From Apostichopus japonicus (Eukaryota > Echinodermata > Holothuroidea > Aspidochirotida > Stichopodidae), in assembly GCF_037975245.1 (NCBI RefSeq), contig NC_092568.1, positions 2,108,001 through 2,172,000 on the forward strand: a stretch of DNA of 64,000 nt. Reading direction: 5' to 3'. Positions 1 through 11,193 of this stretch are shown here, one piece after another. The stretch's first letter is position 1. Every line of letters starts with the position of its first letter. The notes under the pieces are model-generated. The model searched no databases. It had not been told where the DNA came from and was given only the letters and a program-made list of their open reading frames with translations. Made by a program: the position numbers and the translations under genes.

Positions 1-955
1 TAAATACTATTACTCATACTAACTTTAAAAGTAGTCTATCCTAGTGACTAAATTTAACAGCAATAACTGGTGTTTGTATGTAGACATGGCCTAAAACCAT
101 CCAAATGATCTCTGATACCTTTTTTTTTTAAAAGAAAAGTCAACCAAGATATTGTCTAGACACGAAACCGATCGTCGACAGCCTATACGAACTTGCTTGA
201 CTAACTGAAGAATTCATGTTCATGTGTTGCTTTGGTAGACTTCCACATAGTTTCTTCCTTTGGACACGGTTATTTTAGTATGTACTATTTCTTTTCATCA
301 ATACACCCTTCCTTTATATTTCTTCTTTATTAAAATCTTTCATGACATTTGAACAAATCAGTAGTCTTCTTTTAATGTTTGAAAGAGATTAATGCAACTA
401 TATGGTTAAATATGGAAGATATTTAAAGTACATCCCTACAAATAATAAATATATTCCCCACTAAATAGTAGTCAAGCCCTAAATTATTTTAAAAGCGTTC
501 GTTGCTAGGCAATAAACACAGGTGCCGTGGTACGTTCGTTGTCGAAGAAACTTCAGCAGCTTATAAAATGACTTTTTGCTGATAACTGTTCAGTGCGTGA
601 AAGAATGCTATCTGGAAGTTTGTGATTCTCGCTTTGATAAGGACAAAAACTGATGAAAAAAGGTTTAACTTTTTGATTTTTTTCTGTTATACAGTGGTTG
701 ATTAATCTTTAAAGGTTGGTTCCGTACAGGCCCAGAGCCGTATATGGCGGGTTGCGCCCTCACATCTGTTTCAGGGACTGAGCTATTTGGACAGCTAGAG
801 GGTGCCTCTGAAAAAGTTACATTGTGATCGTTGTGATGCGTATGTAGACTACATGAAACTATAATTTCTTATAAAGGAATTCTTCTTCCTTCTTAATATA
901 TTACATAGCCATATACATAAAATTCCAATGTTTACTAATTAAGGTTGTGTTTATC
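1..955. other. upstream non-coding DNA, no gene seen
   Basis: AT-rich sequence with short homopolymer runs and no open reading frame that looks coding on either strand. I see no splice-supported exon and no RNA gene. It ends at the target-site duplication of the MITE that starts at 956. Confidence 0.5.
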
Positions 956-1255
956 CAGGCGCATAGCCAGGAATTTGCCAAGGGAGGGGCGAAACTGTAG
1001 ATTCTGCATTGCAAACTATCTAAGCGTAGCGCCACCATGGTTGGCGCGAAGCGTACAAGAAAATTTTGGCTGTAAATGCCTCCCAGATCGCCGGAAATGG
1101 CACTTCCCATGCCTTCTTAGTTGCATCTTAGCATTTTCTCTTTTGAAAATACTAGCGATATCATAAAAACCTTAAAAAAAATTGTAAAAAATATGCTCAA
1201 GGGGGGGGGGGGGGCGGCTGCCCCCTTCGCCCCCCCCCCCTTGGCTACGCGCCTG
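956..1255. mobile_element. hAT-type MITE, 300 bp, perfect 8-bp TSD
   Basis: The element begins CAGGCGCATAGCC and ends GGCTACGCGCCTG, imperfect terminal inverted repeats. It is flanked by the identical 8-bp direct repeat TGTTTATC (948-955 and 1256-1263). CAG termini with an 8-bp duplication are the hAT superfamily signature. The interior has a run of about 14 G followed by C-runs, and a core near 1015-1110 (ACTATCTAAGCGTAGCGCC...) shared with the elements at 32795, 33112 and 57981. It has no transposase reading frame, so it is non-autonomous. Confidence 0.88.
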
Positions 1256-1483
1256 TGTTTATCATGTAGCTTTATTACTGCCAGTACAAATGATTCCAGA
1301 TGTAGAATCGTTGTTATAACGGTTCATATAGAATGTTTTATCGATCACTTAATGCTCCTGAATTGCAAAGCATCGTGGAAATGCATGTTAAGTTGTCAAA
1401 TCAGGATGTTCATTGCAAAAAAAAATATGCTTGAAGTTAACGTTTGTACGAAGCTCAAAAGAGGACAAGGAAACAAATTAATT

Positions 1484-2145
1484 TATTACGTACGTACTTA
1501 ATAATACGTACGTACGTTCACTACCTAAGAAGTAGCAGTACGTACATGCTGTAACATACTGGCCTACATGCAAGATACGTGCCTATCTGTACGGTTTTAT
1601 TATATTATAATATAAAAGTACTTCTGGTTCACTGTATCTCGTATGTGTCAATCATCCAACCACAGACGTCAAGCTAAGTTAAACGATTGAGCCGCGGAAT
1701 AAAAAATGCCGGACAAGTTCATCCCTCTCCATCTTTGAAATGAAATGTATCCCACAGTATATATCGTTAGACAACGTTACGTCAGACAAGTGTTAACATA
1801 GGAGGCTATATCACGTAATAAAAACACGTACGTACGTAGCTCTACATTCCTTATAATTATTACGTACTTAGTGGTGTTTTTAACGTACGTACGTAGTAAT
1901 TATTACGTACGTAATAATAATCAAATAAATACGTACTTAATAATACTTCATACGTACGTGATAATTATTACGTACTTACGTAGTAAATATCACGCACGTA
2001 CGTAATACATATGTGGTACGTTCGTAATACCTATCACGTACGTACCTGATATCATTACGTAGGTACGTACGTACGTACTATTATTACGTACGTACGTGGC
2101 AACTATTTCGTACGTACGTAGTGTTATCACGTACGTTACGTAATA
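1484..2145. repeat. ACGT-rich palindromic repeat block
   Basis: Runs of the self-complementary tetranucleotide ACGT (TACGTACGTA and longer) recur every 20-50 bp, separated by AT-rich spacers such as ATAATTATT. The block is a degenerate microsatellite with many CpG sites and many small perfect palindromes. The short reading frames across it are composition artefacts. Confidence 0.8.
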
Positions 2146-3650
2146 CTTTTTTACCATGTCCTCTGTAGAGCCTTGTACGTTTGACACAGTCAACGTATGC
2201 CTCCAGAAAAACTTAAACCACGCCCCTATTTTGAAAGATCACCAATATAACATGTTACGTGCTAAAAATCAAAAGATTGAAACTCGACATGATCAACTTA
2301 TTTTAACGAGCACTTTACAGCCACTCACATGGTATATTCCCTGAAAAATATCATCTCGATGTATTGAGAATAAGTTTGAAGTTGAAAAGAGCAACAAAGT
2401 TTTTTTTAATTTTTTTCTATAACCCAGATTTTTTTATTGTAAATTGAGTAATGGGAGTTAGATGCAAAATGGTGCTATGATTTCCAGCAGCATTTTGATA
2501 CATTAATGTAGTACAAATGTCCTGATTTTTAGCGTGTGTTATTAGCCTAAGTGTCTGCCATTTGCAGAAAATCTGATTGTTTTGGAGGGGAGGGGGAGGG
2601 GTAGGGGAGGGGGGACGGTGGGGGTTTGCCATGCCTTCATTGTGGCTACGGCCTGATCTGTGCCCCAGCGCATTTCTTCAAAATAAAGTATTAGGCCCAA
2701 CAGCCTGCTCCCTAACTTTCGTAGCAGGTGGAATTTCGGATGCAGCTAATCGGTGCAGGAGTAATACACGACCGCTGTACGAAACCTGTTCCCCAGTCTT
2801 ATATATAGCGGTTCACCTTTCTCTATAAAGGATTCCTCAAGTCACAGGACATTACTAATCCACAACTGTGTAGAAAATCTGACAGTGTTGTGCAAAGAAA
2901 TACAAGAACAAGGGCAGGTTTATTGTCACGACGGCATTTGTGAAAGCACTTTTTATGCATTTTACAATCCAATACGATCTTATAAGATTATAAAAAAGAA
3001 AAATAATTACGGCTCTGACTTACAAATTATTTGTCTGATTTTAAGTAGAAATTGTTACATCAGCTTCTTCCAGTCATACAGCTGGGTCCGACATGTATAC
3101 CCAATGCGTTGTTAACTATACTATAATTAATTCACATGGCAATGATTGACTGCAAATTGTTTTGTTAAATATAGAGTCTTTCTCATTTTAACCTCCAGAA
3201 GCGACCAATAAAATTGCTCAAATTATGGTATAACCATTTCATTTGTTGGTGGGATCTTTTCCCCGTTTATCTTGCTTTAATACTTCGTCAGGAATCAAAT
3301 TTCAGACAACATATGTCTGCGCAAATATATGCCAAAAAGGTTAACTCGGTCACGGTTGGATTGTTTTCAGACTGTTTTTTCCCCCCTGAAAGTACATTTC
3401 CAAGTTCTACTTAAAGAGCCCACAAAATGATTTTTGCCATTTTCTCTGTTCCATCGTTTAGAGAGAAAAAAGGATCTGTAGAACATTGAGCTTGCATTGA
3501 TTTTAAGATCCGGATCCAGTTGTTTTGTCTTACGTGTGTACTGGCATATCTTGACTTTTCTCGCAAGTTCTACATCTTCCTGAAAGGGTTTTTTCATCGT
3601 CGTTTCTGGCTTCTAGTAATAGACATCATCCAAAACTTACTGATTTTAAA
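2146..3650. other. 5' flank of the TGF-beta-like gene, no other gene
   Basis: No supported exon. A G-rich tract lies at about 2585-2630. The stretch immediately before 3651 is presumably the promoter and 5' UTR of the ligand gene, but I cannot place the transcription start. Confidence 0.4.
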
Positions 3651-6311
3651 ATGAGGGGTTTACTGTTCACCGTGCACTTCTGTGCTACCGTAGTGCAAAT
3701 CTTACATTTCATCATTTTCACCTCAGCAGTCAGCGTAGCGTACGATGAACCTAGTTTACCATTGGTGTTACATAATAAAGTTACCCAGGACGGCATTGAG
3801 AAACAGGGCCTTGACGTGGTACCAGCCTTCTTAAACCACCTCTACGATTTCATCCAGTCCGACAGAATGTCTTCGTTTAGTCAAATTCATCTGCTGGCTA
3901 ATCCGTGTCAAAACGTGTCACGTGAGTATACAAATTGATTGCTTTTAATCGTAACTGCGATAAGCCTTTTTCACTGTTTTCCACACTCTTTTTTGTTGTT
4001 GCTATTTCCCAACTAACTTGGAATTATCATGAAGACCTATAAAGTCTTAGATACGGTCCATGTTATCTATTGTCTTATTAAGGCATCACGTACAGGATCG
4101 TTTCAAGCAGTTGGTTCATAGGAAAGCACATTATTTACTATCGTATACGCCTCCTCTCTCTAAGAATGATATATCTTCGAATCTAACGAATATTCGTGTT
4201 TATATATAGCCAATAATGCTGAAATATAGGGATCGTGTCGGACACCGAGATCGTGACCCTTGGTGAACAGTCTTTAGGCGTGCCACTCAAGATACGCGTT
4301 CGACATAGGCCTATATATAATAGTGTCAAGTGCATGCTTCTTCTCGATACAGAATATTTCTCCTCCGAGTGATTGGTTACATTTTCTAAAACTGGGCAGT
4401 TGACTTCGGGAAACGCACGAAACACACACACACACACACACAAAAACACTGCAGACTGACAGTTTGGAAAAAGCGCTGCTTGTAAAGTTTTCCCAACTGA
4501 AGACGGTGCAACGTAAATCAGGCTAACTCGTGATCTTAATTAAATGTAGATGTGGGCACACTGCCCGACTATCCACAAGTTTCATGTAACAGGAAAAGAT
4601 CGGAAATGAGGGGAAAATTGTGCTAGTGTAATGTTTGATTTATCTCTTCTGGCAAAGTTCAAGATATTGTTAATTTCTGGAATACCGCTAATTGATGATA
4701 ATTTCAATACTAAACAGTAATATTAATCCTTTGTTACATAATTTCAGTCAGATATATGGCTCAATTAGGGACGACAGGTTCTTTTAACGACCAAGTATTC
4801 TACCATGACAGTCACCGCAATTTGTCCTTAACGAATTTCGATCAGTTGTAATAAAGATATTATATTTTTATGAGGCCATAAACGTTTTATGTTTGCTTAT
4901 TGAGTTTTTTTGTTGTATCTGAGGAAGTGACCTGCGATGGCATATTTGTTAGCTATGATTGTTAGCCTATATTAAATAGTCCATGTTTATAGCCACTCAT
5001 TCCTGATAGGCCTGAAGAATGTTAAGAGGGACAGTAGTACTTCTCAAAAACTATAATTGGTATTAATATACAACCGAAACAGATAGCAGGTTATCTCATT
5101 GATCTATACTATAAATCAAAATCAATTTCGTGCGAAAATGGCAGTTTTATGCAAGCGGGTCTATTAATGGACAAGTTGAACTCCGTTAGAGAGGTCTGTG
5201 AAAAATCGTTATAGCTTGGTCGGTTACTTATTATGCAATTTGTGGAAGCATTTGTACTAAATCATCCGTCATTTTGGCTTTATAGGCCTACATTTAACGC
5301 CAGAACCTGCCGTAAGAACGAGATTGGCGCGCGAAATTATCCAAAATATGTTTATTACGCCTAATTGCCATTAGTGAGTGCAATTTTTTCAACATTTTTG
5401 TGTAATATATATATATTTTTTTTATTATTTCAGGAATCGAGAACGAAACTCGTGTATCCTTTGTTTTGGATGACGATGAATTTGCGAATCTTAAACAGAA
5501 TTTGCTGGTAGTCGCCGTAGACGAATACGAACATGAATGTGAACATGATCATGAGAGTCTAGTCGACGAAATGGCATGGACACAAAAAAGTATCTACCTT
5601 GAGAGTCCATCGGACGGAATCGTAAATCTGACAAGATGGGATTACGAAAATGCTACAAATCTTGGCAGATATAAAATTTTCAACGTGACCGACATTGTTT
5701 CGAGAATCATATCTGAGACCAACGTTAATAACTTAGCTCGGAAGTCGTCCACCGTGATTGGGTTTCATTTCATGAACGTAACAGAATGTATTAGCATTGA
5801 ATCAGGAAACAGTTCACCTCTTCTTGTGGCCTTTGACGATTTCGAATTTGGAAATATTGAAACTGATTTTTTCCTCAATCAGCGTGAAAACAGTGATCAG
5901 AAATCCGCGCCGCTGATGCCAAGATTACGAGACGGGATGAAAGTTCGAAACAGGCGAAAAACTCCGGATACAAGCTGCCAGGTACGTGATTGGTACGTTG
6001 ACTTCACCGAAGTCGGTTTGGATCACCTTATTTACGTACCGTCTGGTTACCATGCCAACTTCTGTTACGGTAGCTGTCATTATGAACATTTCCAGACTGA
6101 AGTGGAGAAGTCCAGGGACGCCATTGTGAGGGGAATCTCACGTCGACATATCCATAGCCACGACCAATGTGGCGATACCACAATGCCCCCATGTGCCACA
6201 TGTGTTCCATCCTCTTTCGCACCATTAACATTAATTTACCGGACAGAAAGGTCCAATTTTGTCATTGACAGCGCCCAAAATATGACTGTGACGGCTTGCA
6301 CTTGTATTTGA
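3651..6311 (+). CDS. divergent TGF-beta superfamily ligand (two coding exons)
   Basis: Secreted growth-factor precursor of 382 aa. Exon 1 is 3651-3921 (donor C|GTGAGT, phase 1) and exon 2 is 5434-6311 (acceptor TTTCAG|GA); the join is in frame. The N-terminus has a long hydrophobic signal sequence (residues 1 to about 30). A propeptide with many N-X-S/T glycosylation sites follows, then a basic RNRR cleavage site at about residue 262, then a C-terminal domain of about 115 aa. That domain carries cystine-knot hallmarks: WYVDF, the motif GYHANFCYGSC, CVP followed by LIY, and a terminal CTCI. GYHANFC resembles the TGF-beta/myostatin/activin side of the family, while YVDFTEVG resembles BMP/GDF ligands, so I do not assign a subfamily. 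The adjacent Cys-Cys pair usual in these ligands is replaced by Cys-Ala-Thr-Cys, and an additional Cys lies upstream (QCGD). No intact furin RXXR alternative was chosen over RNRR. The family is certain; the subfamily is not. Confidence 0.9.
3922..5433 (+). other. intron of the TGF-beta-like gene
   Basis: GT-AG intron of 1512 bp with a phase 1 insertion point and a pyrimidine/AT-rich stretch before the CAG acceptor at 5431-5433. It contains a short CA dinucleotide repeat at 4423-4442. I see no other feature. Confidence 0.8.
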
Positions 6312-7679
6312 CCGAACAGAATCGGGACAATTTAGGGAATAGGTGGTTTTCGCAAGACTTACCATCAAAACCGCTATATAGCACGTATTTAGATTTGGGC
6401 CTATAACTCTGGCCTATAACTCTTGCCTATGCATAGATGGTTTGACCACAACACATGATGGTGCATATGTTGGTGTTTGTTTATTATTTTAGAATGGTGT
6501 GTAACGGGGAACAGTGGGAAGGGGTGGGTACGTACAATGTCGAGAGATATGTTAGTAAAATCTTACATATTCTTGCCTCATTTTGATCTAGAAGTGTATA
6601 TGTTATTGACGTTTTAATAACATTTATTTATTTTTAACTTTTGAATATCACCTATAGCATATTTGATCAACACAACAGGTGCTCACTTATATATTTGTTT
6701 TATATTTTTGAAGTTCATTTGTATTTATTGCTCTACTGTTCCGGCCGAGTAATTTTGCCATGCAGACTACCCAATCACTTGAATACTATCAAGATATAGG
6801 CTACTATATTTTGAAGGTCATGCTGGATGTTTCATCCTCTCGCGTATATTAGAATTTGCTGAGTAAATTCTAATAGGCTACGGGTATGCGGGAGAGGGCG
6901 CAACCTTAAACTATTTCCCGCTTAAAGGGTGTGACGACTCGCGCACTAAGAAACGTCTCATGCCGGTAATCTGACCTAGTTTCGAATGAGGTGTAACAGA
7001 AGTGTTAGACACCACCATCGATCCCAGAAAACACACACAGCTTGCTACCGTCGGTAGTTAGACACTAGTGTACAGTCAATACATACAGCTACGGTCAATA
7101 CCCACAACACAATGTATCTAGCAGCGATGGACATCTCAGGTCTAGATAAAAGTTAACAAGGTATCACGCTTCATTTCTGCTTTTTTGCATTTTTTAGCGA
7201 CAAGAAAAAACCTCACTTGCAAGCAACGGAAAGTTAACTTTTTCAGAGGGTGCCACGCGGTTTGGGGCGAGTCTTCAATGCCTTTAACTGGCTACGATGG
7301 TTTCATGTGAATGGGACTTGTCAAGGACTACTTGATAAAAGGTTGTGGATGATGTGTGTATAGATGGAGAGAGGTTAATGCCCAGGTGCCTCTTGTACCA
7401 AACGAGGTGAAAAAAGAACATGTGCAAATATGTCTTTATTGCTCTATTTATGTCTTATTATCAACAACAAAACCGATTTTTAAAACATTGCCTACTTGTT
7501 TTGTTTTTTATCTTTCAAGTTAATGTCAAAACTAATACTAGTTTAAGACCACTGGCAGGCTTCATGGTTTTAAACAATGTACGAAGTTCTTGAAGAGAAT
7601 ACGCTGAAACCAGGCCCGTTGCCAATAATACGATATGAAAAATTCTTTGGCAGAGTATGGCACTCAGTTGAGACAATTC
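6312..7679. other. 3' flank of the TGF-beta-like gene, intergenic
   Basis: AT-rich 3' UTR and intergenic DNA with no clear AATAAA near the stop codon. No reading frame here looks coding and I recognise no RNA gene. Confidence 0.45.
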
Positions 7680-7687
7680 TTCTAAGG

Positions 7688-8086
7688 CAGGGTTGTCCAA
7701 CCTACGGCCCGCGGGCCACAGTCCAGCCCGCCGCAGGGTTGCGTCCGGCCCGCCAGAGATGCTCTACGGTGCAAAATTTTAGTGAGCAGATTTATTGATA
7801 ACAATTTGCAGCTATATAATCATTCGAACCTTCTGGGTCCAAAAAACTGCATACAGGTCAGTTTGTGTGACACTCTCAGCGGAGGGGGGGGGGGCTGGAC
7901 TTTATTCATTTGTTTTATCAGGAAGGAAAATAAATCAGTGCGCTCCGCGCGCAGTGCTCACATTTTTTTGGGCCTTGGGCTTCGGGCAAAACAAAAATCG
8001 AAAATCGAGCGTAGGGTTCATGCGGCCCCCTCCTTCATCATTATCATTCCATGTGGCTCTCCTCTGCAAAAGGTTGGACAACCCTG
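7688..8086. mobile_element. hAT-type MITE (399 bp), perfect TSD
   Basis: The ends are CAGGGTTGTCCAACCTACGG and, inverted, AAAGGTTGGACAACCCTG, a terminal inverted repeat of about 16 bp. The flanking 8-bp duplication is TTCTAAGG (7680-7687 and 8087-8094), identical on both sides. The termini and the internal CGGCCCGCGGG segment resemble Charlie/Tip100-like hAT elements of animals. It encodes no transposase. It includes a run of about 10 G at 7883-7892. Confidence 0.9.
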
Positions 8087-8094
8087 TTCTAAGG

Positions 8095-10221
8095 CGTACT
8101 TTCTATGTTCCGTTTCCAAGCACCTCCAGTGATAGTCCTGAACAGTATAGCCAAATGAAAGATTAGGAATTGTTCGTACTGTCAACGCGATCGCTTTGAA
8201 ACATTATACGGGAGGAGAATATAGAGTGGTGTTATAGCATTAGAAAATTGTTTAAACTGACTGATTATGGCAGTCCATAAATTTGCCTTATTCATAAACG
8301 CCTTTCCCAAAACGCACACAACTGGATGTTCCACATGCTCGTACAGATGCCGGGAGCGAACATTTCAACTTCAGAACAGCGTCAAACTATCAGCACGGGA
8401 ACCAGAGAAGACGCGAAAATCAGCATTTAAGAACCCAACAGCTCCTAAGCCCACCCCAGTTGATGTTTCCGGACTTTTGTAGATAGGCCATGACCCTTCA
8501 TGGTGGAGTGCCCAAATTCTTCCCAGACTTGACACGAAAAATCCCCTGACTGAACGCTTCTCGCCCAACTGGACCATGGAGGTGGGGAGGGGTGGTCTCA
8601 TGGCAGGAGGGGTCGTGTTGCATCTGTCAACGAAGGGCTGCTGATACAGTTCTTTATTTTATGCTGATGTCAACTGTAACCATTCCATCAATGGGACGGG
8701 GAGTGTACCAAATTTTGGTTGTGATGGCCTTTTTTATTCACCACCATGCATAATTAATAACAATGGGGTTTTAAATGAAGGACTCCGGGACAAAAAAGGT
8801 ATTTAATACTTTGTAATTATTTTGCCATTGTTAAAAATGAAAGTGGACTTAAAAATAACCAGCCTTGAATTCATATTTGAAGTCCTTACTCTAAATTTGA
8901 TGGAAACACAGGATATCCAAGAAGAGGAGTAAGGGGTGGGGGGGGGGGTTGGGGGAGGGTTCTAAATGACCCTCCTGCCAGACTAATTTATGTAAGGGAA
9001 TGAATGTTTAGGGAAGGGCTTCATGGGTCCAAAGAACTGGTCTCATTTTACCGAACTGAATGTAAGAAATCCCACACACTGAACATTTTACCCCCAATTA
9101 GTGGGAGTGTGGGTGGGGGACAAATACCTCCTTTGCAAATGTCACTGGATGTAAAGGAATAACAGAAATAGCTTAGCTGCACATATTTAAATACAGTTTG
9201 CCTAGATAGTTTCCAAGCACTGCGAACATGAAAGTAAACATGTGACCAACGGTTCACAATAATTAGCCAAATCCAAAAAGGAATTTTTCTTTGCTTTCTC
9301 AAAATTTTGGTTCATTTTCCACCATGCTTTACATGTTTAAAAAATCTTGAATATAGTAGTGAACTGTCAAATATGAATTTTCTTAGCCAGCAAAACATTT
9401 GAGAATTTATTAAAAGAAAAATGCCTCCTGATATTGTCTACTTTTGGCTCAAGTGCCAAAGGTGACAAATCTTGGCTTAAACCTGGCAAATTTATTCCAT
9501 TTTCATCGAAGAAACATAAAAAAGGACTTTCGGGATACATTTTAAATCTGTGACCATATGTTAACAACCCCAGAACAGTCTTTTAAAAGGTGACAGTGAA
9601 TTGATTGGCTTGTAAATGAATTATTCAATTATAAATGCCACTTGTATAAATTGCTATGTAGTATTACCTAAACAAGACACTGTCATATCGAGATTAACTT
9701 TTATGCAGGGTAAATTTTTTTTAAAAAAAGCCCCCAGGTTTTGTGGAATCATTTCATAAAAGATTTCTACCAGTCATCTGCTTGACGGAGCAACTGAGGC
9801 AAATTTGATCAAGAATAAAAGTCAGAACCATTACATCAGGTATTTTCTAGCAATCTCGACCATTGCAAAATACAAATTTATTTTACTTCAATCTAAATAA
9901 ATTTAACAACATTTCGAAATTTTGGGATGAAAAGAGTCGTGTTTGTCAAGGTCCCACCAATGTATTAAAGCGTATTGGCTCTCTGGCTTAAGGGAATTGC
10001 TATTTGCAATCCTCAACGGATTTTTATCTTCTGACAATGTGGTGCCACAGACTCCAGACTAACCACCAAGCAGATCCCAGCTCAAACCTGATGTGCAATA
10101 CCGATGAAAGCCGATCGAAAATCGGAACTTTAGAACAGAAATTTATGAAATATGAGTAAACGAATAATGGAAAAACAAACTGGGGAATTTTTTCAAAATG
10201 GAAAAGAGCAAAGAAATATGA
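8095..10221. other. intergenic DNA between convergent genes
   Basis: AT-rich DNA with G-tracts at about 8936-8960. Several short reading frames occur but none shows protein-like composition, recognised motifs or splice support. I see no gene. Confidence 0.45.
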
Positions 10222-10325
10222 TAGCTAGAACTGAATTTGGACCAGTGACCTCTGGGTTACAAGCCCAGGGCTCTACCAACTGAGTTAACTAGTTCTCAGT
10301 TAACTGAGCTATCAATCCAGCCCCT
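10222..10325 (-). pseudogene. tRNA-Thr(TGT)-like sequence with duplicated D-arm
   Basis: Read on the - strand there is a box A-like AACTCAGTTGGTAGAG, an anticodon arm CTGGG-CTTGTAA-CCCAG (anticodon TGT, threonine) and a box B-like GGTCACTGGTCCAAATTC. The D-arm region appears twice (AGCTCAGTTAACTGAG, then AGTTAACTCAGTTGG). The acceptor strands do not pair cleanly. It is best read as a decayed tRNA or a tRNA-derived SINE head. Confidence 0.55.
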
Positions 10326-10832
10326 TAGAAATGTATGATAGAATCATAAGAAGATACTAGCGATAATTGCTTCAAATGATCTTGGACCTTCATCAAAACC
10401 AATAGCTCACTAAAGGAGTATCGACACGAAGAAGTATGAGATTAACCAAGGCTGAACTGGTTGACTTGAATCTGGGTATTCTTATACTTAAATAATAAAT
10501 ATAATATGCATGTTAGAAGAGCACATTTAATCAATGCTATTATTATAATAAGATATTCCAACTGCTGGTTTGTTAATACTTTCTGCTACAGCAGCAATGT
10601 TTTGCAGAAGTCATGTAGGACATTGGATTGATAATTTGAATAGGAAATCAAGTTAAGTAATGGGTACATTGCCCCTCGGGCAGCCGTGGGTTCGTTGAAT
10701 AATACCACAAAATTAGTCCACATCACTACAATGGTGTGGAATAGTAATACTGTAACACACTCCCTGCAAAACTATTGTCATGATTCATCTTCCCAATAGT
10801 GGAAAAAATTAATATTTTTATAATGATGCACA

Positions 10833-10838
10833 TTTATT
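10833..10838 (-). terminator. polyadenylation signal of the NEMF-like gene (candidate)
   Basis: AATAAA on the - strand, about 355 nt downstream of the stop codon at 11194-11196. It is a plausible 3' end for the gene. No transcript evidence is available. Confidence 0.45.
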
Positions 10839-11193
10839 AAAAAAAAAATCCCAAACGAATGTGAGAAAATAGTATAATGTAACTTGGGTTTCCTTCCAAA
10901 GTTGAGATTTGGGCAATAAACATGATACGAAACAAGCTGGCATATGCCGGACATAACTCTGTGAGTTATCGCACAAAATTACTATGTGAGGAAGTATTAA
11001 GGCCAGACATACACCAGAATCCATACACCATAAACCATCCACTCTACAGAGGACTTCTGTTAGGTAACGTAGGTTTAAAATGCAGCCAACTCCATTAGCC
11101 AAATTATGACACGACTTCTGCTTGGAGTCTGGCAGCTCGGACTTCTGTCTCTCATCAGAGAAATGATGACTACCGCTTTCACCGTCATAGATT

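Noticed and set aside
8267-8601. Overlapping 71- and 76-codon frames as a small gene
   Set aside because: No motif, no splice support, no conserved features; probably chance.
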